DNA of 64,000 nt from Actinomycetes bacterium (GTDB lineage Bacteria > Actinomycetota > Acidimicrobiia > Acidimicrobiales > Poriferisodalaceae), in assembly GCA_024228575.1 (NCBI GenBank), contig JAAETH010000054.1, positions 1 to 64,000 of the forward strand, given 5' to 3'. A program made the translations under genes and the position numbers. Shown one piece after another: positions 45,285-54,387 of the stretch; position 1 is the first letter of the stretch, and each line of letters opens with the position of its first letter. The notes beneath the pieces were generated by a model. It worked only from the letters and a program-made list of their open reading frames with translations. It had not been told where the DNA came from and did no database searches.

Positions 45285-46400
45285 ATGGGTGAACCAATCG
45301 TTCTCGACGACGGGTTCACGGTGCCGACCGAGTACTGGCACCAGCTGGGCGACGGTCGCGTCCAGTGCGACCTGTGTCCGCGTTATTGCAAGCTCCACGA
45401 GGGCCAGCGGGGATTGTGTTTTGTTCGAGGAAGAGCCGAAGGCAAGATCTACCTCACGACATATGGTCGGTCGAGCGGCTTTTGTGTCGATCCGATCGAG
45501 AAGAAACCGCTCAACCACTTCTATCCGGGCACATCGGTGCTCTCGTTTGGTACTGCAGGGTGCAATCTCGCATGCCGATTCTGTCAGAACTGGGACATCT
45601 CCAAATCGAAGCAGATCCACTCGCTAGCCGCCGCTGCGAGTCCAGAAGCGATCGCTCTTGCGGCGGTCGAACACGGGTGCAAGAGCGTGGCGTTCACATA
45701 CAACGACCCGACGATCTTCGTCGAGTACGCACGCGATACCGCCATCGCCTGCCACGAACTGGGTATTTCCACCGTCGCTGTCACCGCCGGATATGTCTGC
45801 GACGAACCCAGAGTCGAGATGTTTCGCCACATCGACGCGGCGAACGTCGACCTCAAGGCTTTCACCGAGGACTTCTACACGCGGCTGACCGGAGGTTCGT
45901 TGGCGACGACCCTCGACACGATCACCTACCTGCACCGCGAGACCGACGTATGGCTCGAACTGACGACGCTCATCATTCCCGGGCACAACGATTCCGAGGA
46001 AGAGGTCGATCGGATGACCCGCTGGGTGGTCGCAGAGTTGGGCCCCGATGTCCCCATACACTTCAGCGCTTTCCACCCCGACTACCGGATGCTCGACACA
46101 CCACAAACCTCGCAGAAAACGCTTCGAGGAGCGCGCGACATCGCCTTGTCGAACGGCATCAACTATGTGTACACGGGCAACGTTCACGATTCGGATGGGG
46201 ACACCACAAATTGCCCCGGGTGTGGCACCGGCGTGATCGTTCGTGATTGGTATCGCATCGACCGATACGGGTTGACCGACGACGGTCTGTGTCGATCCTG
46301 CAACACGGCAATCGCCGGTCGATTCGACGGACCAGTCGGTACCTGGGGCCGTCGCCGGCAGCCCGTCACGATCTCGAAGCCGACCCGAGACACACAGTGA
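45285..46400 (+). CDS. amrS: AmmeMemoRadiSam system radical SAM enzyme
   Basis: 371-aa radical SAM protein. The cluster motif is Cys93-x3-Cys97-x2-Cys100 (GCNLACRFCQNW), preceded by a Cys-rich segment CDLCPRYCKLHEGQRGLC near residue 30. It is followed by a C-terminal zinc-ribbon-like part with CPGCGTG and CRSCNTA. It belongs with the PflA-like enzymes that co-occur with MEMO and AMMECR1 proteins. The three together make a conserved but functionally unresolved system. It is first in an operon with amrB, amrA and a UspA gene. Confidence 0.93.
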   Translation: MGEPIVLDDGFTVPTEYWHQLGDGRVQCDLCPRYCKLHEGQRGLCFVRGRAEGKIYLTTYGRSSGFCVDPIEKKPLNHFYPGTSVLSFGTAGCNLACRFCQNWDISKSKQIHSLAAAASPEAIALAAVEHGCKSVAFTYNDPTIFVEYARDTAIACHELGISTVAVTAGYVCDEPRVEMFRHIDAANVDLKAFTEDFYTRLTGGSLATTLDTITYLHRETDVWLELTTLIIPGHNDSEEEVDRMTRWVVAELGPDVPIHFSAFHPDYRMLDTPQTSQKTLRGARDIALSNGINYVYTGNVHDSDGDTTNCPGCGTGVIVRDWYRIDRYGLTDDGLCRSCNTAIAGRFDGPVGTWGRRRQPVTISKPTRDTQ

Positions 46401-46413
46401 AGGGCAGGCACAC

Positions 46414-47262
46414 ATGATGCGACGACTCAGATACCCCGCCGTATCGGGCTCGTTCTACCCCAACGATGCAGCCGAACTGACGCGCGACGTCGACCGGTTT
46501 GTGACCCGCTGCAAGCACCCCGGCCAGGGTGAAGTCGACGCTGACGTTCGTGGAAGAGCGAAGATCGTGGTCGTTCCTCACGCGGGATATCGCTACTCGG
46601 GTTCGGTGGCCGGGTGTGCATATTCCCGCCTGGCACGCCTGGTGCCCGCTCCGAAGCGGGTGGTGTTGCTCGGTCCGGCCCACACGATGCCAGTGAGCGG
46701 GATGGTCGTTCCGCAGGCCCACGTCTGGCGGACCCCGCTCGGCGATGTCGAGATCGACCGGCCGGCTGTTGAGGCGCTCGAAGTCTTGCACGGAGTACAA
46801 ACCGATGAGAGGCCTCACGCTCAAGAACACGCCCTCGAAGTCCAGCTTCCGTTCCTTCAGCGTGTGTTGAGCGACGGGTTCACGCTCGTCCCCGTGGTCG
46901 TGGGGCGAACACCACCCGACCTTGTCGCCGACCTGATCGACACATGTTGGGGAGGTGATGAAACGATCATCGTCATCTCGACAGATCTGAGTCACTATCA
47001 CCCCGAACCCGAGGCGAAGGCTCTCGACAGGGCGACCGTCGATGCTGTGCTTGCAGGCGACCTGGCCGGCGTCACCCACGACGGTGCCTGTGGAGCGACA
47101 CCGTTGCGGGGTGCGATGGTCGCAGCGGGTCGTCGCGGTCTGTCACCGGTGCTCGTGTCGCTGGCAACCTCGGCGGACGCGGGTGGCGACAACTGGCGGG
47201 TGGTCGGCTACGGCTCGTTCGTCTATGAGATTCCCACGTCGAGATCCGAGGAGGTGTCATGA
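46414..47262 (+). CDS. amrB: AmmeMemoRadiSam system protein B (MEMO family)
   Basis: 282-aa MEMO-family protein, related in fold to class III extradiol dioxygenases. Metal-site and conserved residues are visible in VVPHAGYRYSG, LLGPAHTMP, STDLSHYHP and GACGATPLRGAMVA (the Cys conserved in MEMO). Length is standard. Function in bacteria is unknown. ATG 46414 (MMRRLRYPAVSGSFYPND) matches the family start; an adjacent second Met is equally possible. Its stop overlaps amrA. Confidence 0.93.
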   Translation: MMRRLRYPAVSGSFYPNDAAELTRDVDRFVTRCKHPGQGEVDADVRGRAKIVVVPHAGYRYSGSVAGCAYSRLARLVPAPKRVVLLGPAHTMPVSGMVVPQAHVWRTPLGDVEIDRPAVEALEVLHGVQTDERPHAQEHALEVQLPFLQRVLSDGFTLVPVVVGRTPPDLVADLIDTCWGGDETIIVISTDLSHYHPEPEAKALDRATVDAVLAGDLAGVTHDGACGATPLRGAMVAAGRRGLSPVLVSLATSADAGGDNWRVVGYGSFVYEIPTSRSEEVS

Positions 47263-47876
47263 GCGGTGTCACTTCTCGCCTCGATGCCACAAGTGGGCGC
47301 GCTCTACTCGATATTGCCATTTCGGAGATCAGACGTGCCCTCGAGACCGGCGACCGGCGGGTCGACTCCTCGATTGTCGAGGGAGACGAGTTGCCCGAGG
47401 AACTGGTTGAGCAGGGCGCCGCTTTCGTGAGTCTGCACCAGGAGTCCAGGCTCATCGGGTGTATCGGTTCTATCGAATCGCGACGACCACTTGCTCTCGA
47501 TGTTGCCGACAACGCCCTCGGCGCAGCATTTCGCGACCCACGGCTTCCACCACTCGACCCCGCCGACTTCGCATCGATGGAGGTCGAGGTTTCGGTGCTC
47601 GCTCCACTCCAACGGCTGAATGTCGGCTCGTACGACGAACTTCAGGCCACCGTGCGCGAAGGGGTGGACGGGCTATTGGTCAAGGCCGGGCGAGGGCGGG
47701 CGACGTTGTTGCCGAGCGTGTGGGAGCAGAGCCCGTCGGTAGCTTGGTTCCTCGACGTCTTGTGGCGCAAGGCCGGCTTCACTCGCGGTTCGTGGCCGAG
47801 AGGCATCGAGGTCTTTTGTTACACAACCGAGTCGTTCATCGACAGTGGACCGAGACAGGGACTGGACCAACCATGA
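47259..47876 (+). CDS. amrA: AmmeMemoRadiSam system protein A (AMMECR1 family)
   Basis: 205-aa AMMECR1-domain protein. The family core is RLIGCIGSIE (the conserved GCIG motif), then ADNALGAAFRDPRLPPL, EVSVLAPLQRL and DGLLVKAGRGRATLLPSVWEQ. No enzymatic activity is established for the family. ATG 47259 overlaps the amrB stop by 4 bp, and its stop overlaps the UspA ATG at 47873, so all are coupled. Confidence 0.93.
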   Translation: MSGVTSRLDATSGRALLDIAISEIRRALETGDRRVDSSIVEGDELPEELVEQGAAFVSLHQESRLIGCIGSIESRRPLALDVADNALGAAFRDPRLPPLDPADFASMEVEVSVLAPLQRLNVGSYDELQATVREGVDGLLVKAGRGRATLLPSVWEQSPSVAWFLDVLWRKAGFTRGSWPRGIEVFCYTTESFIDSGPRQGLDQP

Positions 47877-48316
47877 AGATTCTGGCGTGTGTCGATTTCA
47901 CCCCAGCCGCCGACGCAGTGGTCGACGTGGTGGGGAATCTGGCATCGAGTTCAACCACCACTGTGACCCTCCTGCACGTCGCAGCTCCCGAGCCGGCGTT
48001 TGTCGGATATGACGACGAGGGTGGTCCTCGCAGTCGCGAGGACCGTGAACGGCAGCTCGACCACGAGAGAGTACGCATCGGCCAGCAGGCCGCGATCCTG
48101 GCCCAGCGCGGTGTCGAGACAGCCGAGACCGTCATGCGTGTCGGGGCCACCACGGACACAATTCTCGAGGTGGCAGACGAGATCGACGCCGACGTGGTGG
48201 TGGTCGGTCGCCACCGACATGGTCGCCTGCACGATCTGTTGCTCGGGAACACCGCGACCGAGGTAGTGGAACGCTCCAGACGTCCGGTTCTCATCGTCCC
48301 GCCACGAGACGACTGA
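47873..48316 (+). CDS. UspA-family universal stress protein
   Basis: 147-aa UspA protein, MKILACVDFTP at the start and VVVGRHRHGRLHDLLLGNTATEVVERS near the end. The latter is the G-2x-G-9x-G-like ATP-binding loop in nearly usual form, so ATP binding is likely. ATG 47873 overlaps the amrA stop (ATGA), which places it firmly in the AmmeMemoRadiSam operon, a less usual fourth member. Confidence 0.88.
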   Translation: MKILACVDFTPAADAVVDVVGNLASSSTTTVTLLHVAAPEPAFVGYDDEGGPRSREDRERQLDHERVRIGQQAAILAQRGVETAETVMRVGATTDTILEVADEIDADVVVVGRHRHGRLHDLLLGNTATEVVERSRRPVLIVPPRDD

Positions 48317-48324
48317 ACAACCGG

Positions 48325-48391
48325 CTGTTCTATTGGAGGCCGTGCCCTGCACCGCCAACTGTTCTATTGGAGGCCGTGCCCTGCACCGCCA
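48325..48391. repeat. Tandem 34-bp duplication at the 3' end of the SDR gene
   Basis: Two identical 33-bp copies (48325-48357 and 48359-48391) are separated by one A. The right copy contains the end and the TAG stop of the SDR gene on the minus strand. The left copy repeats the same final codons after the stop. This is a recent tandem duplication with no effect on the reading frame. Confidence 0.9.
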
Positions 48392-49104
48392 TCTAGGGGA
48401 ATCGCGGCGCCGGTGATGAACTGGGCCGAGTCCGAGCACAGGAATGCGGCAACTCGTCCGAAGTCGTCGGCGTCGCCCAGCTTCTTCGTCGGAACCGCGG
48501 TGGCGAGGGGCCCGAGATCGTCGTACAGGTCGGTCAATCTCGCCGTCGCGTGAAGCCCAGGCTGCAACGAGTTGACCGTGATGCCGTCGCCCGCCACCTC
48601 GCGAGAAAGGGTCTTCAGAAACGCCGTCAACCCCGCTCGGGCTGTGTTTGACAAGATCAGTTGTGCCATCGGCTCGCGCACCGACATCGACGTGATGGCC
48701 ACCACGCGACCCCAACCCGCCTGCTGCATCGCCGGAACCAGTCGTTTACACATGTCGATCGTGGGCATCATGTTCAGATCGACGGCCGGTCGATAGGCCG
48801 AGACATCGGTGCTGGCGAAGTTGCCGGGTGGGGGACCGCCGGCGTTGGCGATGAGGATGTCGACTTGACCAACCTCGTCGGCGACACGGTCGAGCATCGC
48901 TGTGCGGTCGGAGTCGTTCGATACGTCGGCTGTCATCACAGCTGCGCCAGGCACAGACTCTGCTGCGGCCGTCAGCTTCTCGATCGATCGAGAGACCATG
49001 ACAACCCGTGCACCCTCCGATGCCAGAGCCCTGGCGCAGCCGAGGCCCAACCCCGACGATGCCCCGGTGACGAGTGCCGTCTTGCCTTCCAGGTTCAGAT
49101 CCAT
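48364..49104 (-). CDS. Short-chain dehydrogenase/reductase lacking the YxxxK motif
   Basis: 246-aa SDR. The NAD(P) site TGASSGLGLG (about residues 13-22) and NAG motif ANAGGPP are intact, and the catalytic-Ser strand reads VVAITSMSV. Where classical enzymes have YSASKAGL, this one reads SNTARAGL, so the Tyr and Lys are Ser and Arg. It belongs with the atypical BKR-like SDRs. A dehydrogenase with altered chemistry or a non-catalytic nucleotide binder is possible. ATG 49104 (MDLNLEGKTALVTG) is the normal SDR start; the long upstream frame is spurious. Confidence 0.88.
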   Translation of the reverse strand: MDLNLEGKTALVTGASSGLGLGCARALASEGARVVMVSRSIEKLTAAAESVPGAAVMTADVSNDSDRTAMLDRVADEVGQVDILIANAGGPPPGNFASTDVSAYRPAVDLNMMPTIDMCKRLVPAMQQAGWGRVVAITSMSVREPMAQLILSNTARAGLTAFLKTLSREVAGDGITVNSLQPGLHATARLTDLYDDLGPLATAVPTKKLGDADDFGRVAAFLCSDSAQFITGAAIPLDGGAGHGLQ

Positions 49105-49260
49105 GACCGGAACACTAGGCGAACCCTTCGGGGTCGGTCGGGTTGGTTCAGGCTTCCATCTCGTGCCAGCCGGGCCACTTCTGACCGTCCCCAAGCCATC
49201 CCCGCGGCCTCGGGGCTCCCAAAGACTCAAGAGCCTTCTCGGCAGGACCGATGGGGTCGG

Positions 49261-51057
49261 GTGTCTCGTTGGTTGGTTGCAGCTGCCGTTTGTGTGGCCT
49301 CGGTGGTCGGAACCACCCCTTCTGCCGCTCGCGCCCGGGAGCTCACCCAGCCTCCGTCCGAGGACTGGTCGGAGATGGCACTGGTCGGTGCAACATTTGA
49401 GATGGTGGTGCTGGCAGAGCTGGATGCCTTTGCTCCGAACCCGACACTGGAGGAGCTCACCGATCAGATCGGGTTGGACCACCTGACGCGCGACGAGCTG
49501 CTGAGCGAGCTCGGACTGGTGGAAGCCGACAACGACGTCTTGCTCGGACTGCTCCATGACACCGAATGGGGATGGCTCGGCGAACCGGTGGACCTTGTCC
49601 TCTCCGAGCTGCCGGAACCTCTGTTTCGCAAGATCGAGAACGGTGAGACAGAAGTGCTCGATGTTGGCCTGTGGCTTGATGCGGTCACCGACCTGGCGAT
49701 CAGGCGTGGTGCCGAACCACGCCTGTCCGAAGCACGCGATCGTGGGGTCGTGCTCGACGTCCTGAGAACGCTGGACAGCACGGCCCAGATCGATCTCGAC
49801 TCTCGGACCCTCGTTTGGGTCCTCGACGCAGCCGAGGTGGGGTTGCAGGACGTTCGTGAGACGATCGGCGTCACAGGGGTTGTCTCGACCACGACCACTC
49901 CGGTCACCACAACACTCGCAGCCGAGACAACGGTTGCTCCGGCCGGGCTTCCGGCTGTCGACAGCGCCCATGCGGCCGATGCGGAGACATCGGCCGGCTC
50001 GTCGAACACCCTGCTGGCCGCGAGCATCGTCGTGGGGCTCCTTGTCCTGGCTGGAGCGTCATTGGTCTTTGTGCGGCGCAAACGTAGGGGCCACCGGCCT
50101 TCCGTCTCGACGGAGGTCGGCACGATGCTCGATGTCAGTCGCCGCATGATGTCTGCCCTCGACGAGGACACCACGAAGTCGATAGCCGTCGATGAGTCGC
50201 TGCGCATGACCGGGGCCGATGCAACCGGCTTCTTTGGCGGCATGTCGCCCGGCGTGACAGTTGTGGCGGCCTCCAGCCCCGGCGTGTTCACCGAAGGTGA
50301 AGTCCAGTCCGGGCTTGTCAACCTGGTGTTCGAGATGGGACAGAGGACGCGACAGATCGTCGACTCGGATCCCGCCATCGAGGGTGGACCATTTGCCGCG
50401 GCCGCGATTCCCGTCGTGATCGGTGGCGAAGTAGGTGGAGTCATCGTTGTTGTCCGTGGCGCGGCGAAACCGTTCTCGAGCGACAACATGCGCTCGCTCG
50501 AGATGCTCGCCTCGGTTACCGGCGCGGCACTGCAGGCAGCGACCGCCCACAGCACGGCGATCACCGCCGCCGATGTCGACGGGTTGACCCAGCTCCACAA
50601 CCGGCGAAGGCTCGACAACGATCTCGGTGTGGTCAGCGGGCTCGGCGTCTGTTTCGCCATGATCGACGTCGATCACTTCAAACAATTCAACGACACGTTT
50701 GGCCATCGGGCGGGCGACCGTGCCCTTCAGATCGTCGCCCGCACGATCGAGGAGAGCGTCAGGGCCCTCGATGTCGTCTATCGGTACGGCGGCGAGGAGT
50801 TCTCGGTCCTGCTACACGACTGCGGCCTCGACGAAGCATCGGAGGTACTCGAACGAGTTCGTGCGGCTGTCAGCCTTTCACCGATCGAGCTTGCCGGGGG
50901 CGTGATCGAGTACGTCACGGTTTCGGTCGGGGTCGCTCCGTTTCAGGGTGACCCCGACGGTGCCGAAGCCCTCGCGGCGGCCGCCGACGCTGCTCTCTAC
51001 CTGGCCAAGAAAGCAGGTCGTGATCGGGTGGTCGTGGCAAAGCCGCCCACGACCTGA
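49261..51057 (+). CDS. Membrane diguanylate cyclase with intact GGEEF and I-site
   Basis: 598-aa protein. A signal/anchor region at residues 1-25 is followed by an outer domain (about 25-200), a Thr-rich linker, a membrane helix (about 253-275, SIVVGLLVLAGASLVFV), a GAF-like sensor part (about 300-425) and a GGDEF domain. GGEEF is at 510-514, with RxxD (501-504) five residues earlier, so both the active site and the inhibitory site are complete. It should make c-di-GMP with product inhibition. GTG 49261 was chosen as the last start before the signal segment; a ribosome site is weak. Its stop touches the convergent hydrolase stop (TGATCA). Confidence 0.85.
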   Translation: MSRWLVAAAVCVASVVGTTPSAARARELTQPPSEDWSEMALVGATFEMVVLAELDAFAPNPTLEELTDQIGLDHLTRDELLSELGLVEADNDVLLGLLHDTEWGWLGEPVDLVLSELPEPLFRKIENGETEVLDVGLWLDAVTDLAIRRGAEPRLSEARDRGVVLDVLRTLDSTAQIDLDSRTLVWVLDAAEVGLQDVRETIGVTGVVSTTTTPVTTTLAAETTVAPAGLPAVDSAHAADAETSAGSSNTLLAASIVVGLLVLAGASLVFVRRKRRGHRPSVSTEVGTMLDVSRRMMSALDEDTTKSIAVDESLRMTGADATGFFGGMSPGVTVVAASSPGVFTEGEVQSGLVNLVFEMGQRTRQIVDSDPAIEGGPFAAAAIPVVIGGEVGGVIVVVRGAAKPFSSDNMRSLEMLASVTGAALQAATAHSTAITAADVDGLTQLHNRRRLDNDLGVVSGLGVCFAMIDVDHFKQFNDTFGHRAGDRALQIVARTIEESVRALDVVYRYGGEEFSVLLHDCGLDEASEVLERVRAAVSLSPIELAGGVIEYVTVSVGVAPFQGDPDGAEALAAAADAALYLAKKAGRDRVVVAKPPTT

Positions 51058-52011
51058 TCAGCCGGCGACTGTGTGGGCCTGACAGATTGCTTCGGCCATC
51101 GCCTCGGGATCTTCCTGTGGGATCGAGTGCCCGATGCCCTCGAGAACTACCGGCCTCGCCCCCAGACGCCTGGCGATGAGTGCGTTGTCCGATGGGAATG
51201 TCACGGCGTCGTGTGTTCCGTACACAACGGTCGCCCGAACAGCGGTGTCGGCCAGCTGGTCGACCACGTCGTAGTCGCCCAGCCCGCGGGCCGCACCCCG
51301 TTCGCTCGCGGCGGGGCAGCGGCGGCTGGAGTCCATGACCGCACCGACTTGGGCCATGCTTGCCTTGCGGCCAAATGCGATGCGTCCGAAGGCCGGCCCA
51401 TGCACGGGATGGTTCTTCGACCAGGTGTACAAACGACTGCCGAATATGCGCGTGATCAGTCGGTGATGAGGCTGGTCCAGTCGAGGTGTCGTCGCCACCA
51501 GCACAACCGCCTTGACTCTGTCGGTCAGGTCGGTCGCAGCGCCGACCAGCATGGCCTGGATCGCGATTCCGCCCATCGAGTGGCCACCCAACACGACCCC
51601 GTTCAGATCGAGGTGAGTCAGGACCTGGCCGAGGTCCAGACCGAGCCGGTGAGCGCTGAATCCGTCGGTGCCGACGGTCGAATCTCCATGTCCGCGCTGG
51701 TCGATTCCAACAACGTGGAACCCCGATTCGAGCAGTCGTTCGGCTACCAGCCCCAGATCGTGGTGATTCTGGGTGATTCCGTGGATCAGAACGACTGGAG
51801 GTGCCGAGGTGTCGCCTGCGGTTGCGACGTGGATCTCGGCGTGGTCGTCGGTCTGCACCTTCAGCTCTGTGCCATCGGGAAATCTCGGTGTCTTCCACCA
51901 GTCGGGTGGGGGTGTGTTCTCGAGTTCGGCGAGGATCTTGCTCTCGCCCAGCCGGGTTGCCAGGAGTCCAGCAGAGAGGCTCGCGGCGGTGATCAGCAGT
52001 GCTTTGCGCAT
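51058..52011 (-). CDS. Alpha/beta hydrolase with N-terminal signal or anchor
   Basis: 317-aa alpha/beta-hydrolase fold protein. A short hydrophobic N-terminus (ALLITAASLSAGLLA) may be a signal or membrane anchor. The core has VVLIHGITQNHHD (oxyanion loop), nucleophile elbow GGHSMGG, an Asp in YGTHDAVTF and His in EGIGHSIPQE, a complete Ser-His-Asp triad. Esterase, lipase or haloperoxidase-like activity is possible; substrate unknown. Its stop adjoins the stop of the diguanylate cyclase on the other strand. Confidence 0.88.
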   Translation of the reverse strand: MRKALLITAASLSAGLLATRLGESKILAELENTPPPDWWKTPRFPDGTELKVQTDDHAEIHVATAGDTSAPPVVLIHGITQNHHDLGLVAERLLESGFHVVGIDQRGHGDSTVGTDGFSAHRLGLDLGQVLTHLDLNGVVLGGHSMGGIAIQAMLVGAATDLTDRVKAVVLVATTPRLDQPHHRLITRIFGSRLYTWSKNHPVHGPAFGRIAFGRKASMAQVGAVMDSSRRCPAASERGAARGLGDYDVVDQLADTAVRATVVYGTHDAVTFPSDNALIARRLGARPVVLEGIGHSIPQEDPEAMAEAICQAHTVAG

Positions 52012-52063
52012 GTGATCAACGTAGCCCTGGAATATCTAGATCCTCGCCGGGGTTCGAGCTTCC

Positions 52064-52510
52064 GTGATGAACGATCTGCGCGAATTGCCACCGACGACGT
52101 GGCTTCGTGCGATCCCCATCTCGCTTGTCGCGACCCTGGCTATCGGTATCCCTTCCGACCTCGTCGACACACCTGTGTTCGGCCGGCCGGTCGAAACCCG
52201 TCCGATCGACTACGTCATCCTGGCCGTCAGCGCCTCGTTGATCGGCTTGATCCTCGCCATCCGGGTGCCGGAGGGCATGGGCGAGAAGGAGGAGAACCGC
52301 ACCATTTGGGGCGGATTTGTCTCGTTCCTGGCCGTTGGTTGCCCGGTGTGTAATCAGGCGGTCGTGGCGCTGGTCGGTACCTCAGGGGCTCTCAGCTGGT
52401 GGGCACCCGTGCAGCCGATAGTGGGCCTCGCCGCCGTGGGGCTGTTGATATGGGCGCTGCGCAAGCGCCTGGCCACGTACCGTTTGGAGGCATGCCCCAT
52501 TCCGGTCTGA
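52064..52510 (+). CDS. Small membrane protein with CPVC motif
   Basis: 148-aa protein with about four membrane helices: one near residue 20, one near 55 (IDYVILAVSASLIGLILAI), one carrying LAVGCPVCNQAVVALVGTSG (about 92-110) and a last one VGLAAVGLLIWAL. CPVC within a helix suggests redox or metal handling, but no family is recognised. ATG 52064 is followed by a second ATG; either may serve. It stands just upstream of an enolase-superfamily gene with 22 bp between. Confidence 0.7.
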   Translation: MMNDLRELPPTTWLRAIPISLVATLAIGIPSDLVDTPVFGRPVETRPIDYVILAVSASLIGLILAIRVPEGMGEKEENRTIWGGFVSFLAVGCPVCNQAVVALVGTSGALSWWAPVQPIVGLAAVGLLIWALRKRLATYRLEACPIPV

Positions 52511-52532
52511 CCCCATCGAAGGCGAGGCTCGC

Positions 52533-53765
52533 GTGAAGCTCGAATCGATCGACACCTTTGTCACGGTTCCCCCGACCGGTCTCGGAGGATCGTTCTGGGT
52601 TTTTGTCAAGGTCACGACAGACGTCGGGATAGACGGTGTGGGCGAGTGCTACGGCATTCCGGTCTCGGCAGATATCACATGCCGGATGATCACCGACACG
52701 TTCGATCGCTACATCGCGGGCATGGATCCCCACCACGTCGAAACGATGTTTCGGCGGGTCTACTCGGCTGGATTCACCCAACGGCCTGACGTCTCGATGA
52801 TGGGTGTGTTCAGCGGCATCGAGATGGCGGTCTGGGACATCCTCGGCAAACACCACGAGGTTCCGGTATACGAGCTGCTCGGAGGCAGGTTCCACGACCG
52901 TCTGCGGACCTATACCTACCTTTACCCGCTCGATGTCGACGAGAACGGCCAGCCCGGTGAGGGTTCGCCCGATGTGTACCACGACGGCGACGCAGCGGCT
53001 GAGGCCGCAGCCAGGTATGTCGAGATGGGATGGACCGCGATCAAGCAGGACCCCGCCGGTCCCTACACGATCCAGGGCGGCCGCGAACTGTCGCTCGGCG
53101 AGCTGTCGCGGTCCGAATACAACGTCAGACGTATCCGCGAAGCTGTCGGCGACCGCGCCGACATCTTGTTCGGAACTCATGGTCAGATGACTACCTCGTC
53201 GGCTATTCGGCTGGCGCGTCGGCTCGAACCCTACGACCCGCTCTGGTTCGAGGAACCTTGCCCTCCCGACCAGATGGACGCCATCGGGCGGGTCGCTGCC
53301 GCAACGTCGATCCCCGTCGCCACCGGCGAACGTTTGACGACCAAGGGCGAGTTCCATGCCGCCCTCGAGGCTGGTGTGTCGATCGTGCAGCCCGACATCG
53401 GGCGCAGTGGGGGAGTGTGGGAGACAAAAAAGATCGCAATCCTGACCGAGCTGTACAACGCACAGATCGCTCCACACATCTACTGCGGCCCCGTCGCCCA
53501 CGCGGCCGCCGCCCACGTTGGGTTCACCAGCCCCAGCTTCCTGCTCCTCGAAACGATCCGCAGCGAATTTCACGAGGCGGTTGTGGTCGAACCTCTCGAT
53601 TGGGACTCGGGTTACCTATCGCCACCCTGCCGGCCGGGGCTTGGAATCGAGCTCGATCTCGACGCGATAGCCGCCCATCCCTACACCTCAGGTGGACGGC
53701 TACATCTCGAAATGGCACAGACCGTGCTCGATTCAGCCAACACCCGCACTATTGGTGAACTCTGA
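52533..53765 (+). CDS. Enolase-superfamily (mandelate racemase/muconate lactonizing) dehydratase
   Basis: 410-aa enolase-superfamily enzyme with a capping domain (1-130) and TIM barrel. Active-site regions are KQDPAGPY (barrel strand 2, Lys-x-Asp type), GTHGQMTTSSA, WFEEPCPPDQ (metal Glu), ATGERLTT (metal Glu) and IAPHIYCGPV (catalytic His region). The pattern suits sugar-acid dehydratases of the galactonate/mannonate group, which remove water from aldonic acids. The precise acid is undetermined. ATG 52533. No transport or KDG genes are adjacent. Confidence 0.85.
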   Translation: MKLESIDTFVTVPPTGLGGSFWVFVKVTTDVGIDGVGECYGIPVSADITCRMITDTFDRYIAGMDPHHVETMFRRVYSAGFTQRPDVSMMGVFSGIEMAVWDILGKHHEVPVYELLGGRFHDRLRTYTYLYPLDVDENGQPGEGSPDVYHDGDAAAEAAARYVEMGWTAIKQDPAGPYTIQGGRELSLGELSRSEYNVRRIREAVGDRADILFGTHGQMTTSSAIRLARRLEPYDPLWFEEPCPPDQMDAIGRVAAATSIPVATGERLTTKGEFHAALEAGVSIVQPDIGRSGGVWETKKIAILTELYNAQIAPHIYCGPVAHAAAAHVGFTSPSFLLLETIRSEFHEAVVVEPLDWDSGYLSPPCRPGLGIELDLDAIAAHPYTSGGRLHLEMAQTVLDSANTRTIGEL

Positions 53766-53771
53766 GCACCG

Positions 53772-54383
53772 CTATACCAGACCGGCGACGATGGCGAACT
53801 GGCCGAGGTGGTACATGACCATGACAGCGATTCGGCGATCGGAGCGAGGGGTCACGAATCTGTCGTAGCCCAAGAGTGCATCGGACAGGGCGAACAACAC
53901 CGCACCGGCCGCCACGACGGGACGGGTCGTCCCGATGGCTGCAGCGACCATACAAGCTATGACGACGATGTATGCAGTGACCGGGGCACGAAGGGCGCTG
54001 CCCCGGTTTGCTTCGATGATCGGCTTTCCCAGACCACCGATCAACACGGCCGCGAACACGGTTCCGGCGGCGAGGGCGACCATGTTCAACCCGTCGGTAG
54101 CGAAAGCGACCACGTACAGGATGTGACCGACGAGAAACGAGGCGAGGCCGACGATGAACATGTCGACCCGCTTCAGCAGGGCGATGTCTCCACCCATTCC
54201 GAACACGATCGCCGCACACACGATGATGCGCACCGACCCATCCAGGGACGTCATGGCCAATCCGAGCAGGACGACCATGACCAGCGGCTTGAGGACCTCT
54301 TCGACCCTGGTCCATCGCTGCCACACCGCCACCCAATCGACGATGGTGGCAACCCCCAACCCTGCGATCAATACGGCGGTCAC
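53772..54383 (-). CDS. YhhN-family membrane protein (lysoplasmalogenase-like)
   Basis: 203-aa protein with about eight membrane helices and the YhhN/TMEM86 family hallmarks: two conserved Asp in FGMGGDIALL and FALSDALLGYDRF, and YHLGQFAIVAG near the end. TMEM86B hydrolyses the vinyl-ether bond of lysoplasmalogens. Bacterial members are mostly uncharacterised. ATG 54383 comes 4 nt after the stop of the upstream hydrolase on the same strand. Confidence 0.85.
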   Translation of the reverse strand: MTAVLIAGLGVATIVDWVAVWQRWTRVEEVLKPLVMVVLLGLAMTSLDGSVRIIVCAAIVFGMGGDIALLKRVDMFIVGLASFLVGHILYVVAFATDGLNMVALAAGTVFAAVLIGGLGKPIIEANRGSALRAPVTAYIVVIACMVAAAIGTTRPVVAAGAVLFALSDALLGYDRFVTPRSDRRIAVMVMYHLGQFAIVAGLV

Positions 54384-54387
54384 GAGA

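Noticed and set aside
48661-49260. N-terminal extension of the diguanylate cyclase
   Set aside because: This stretch is antisense to the SDR gene and lacks protein-like composition; the signal segment starts only at 49261.
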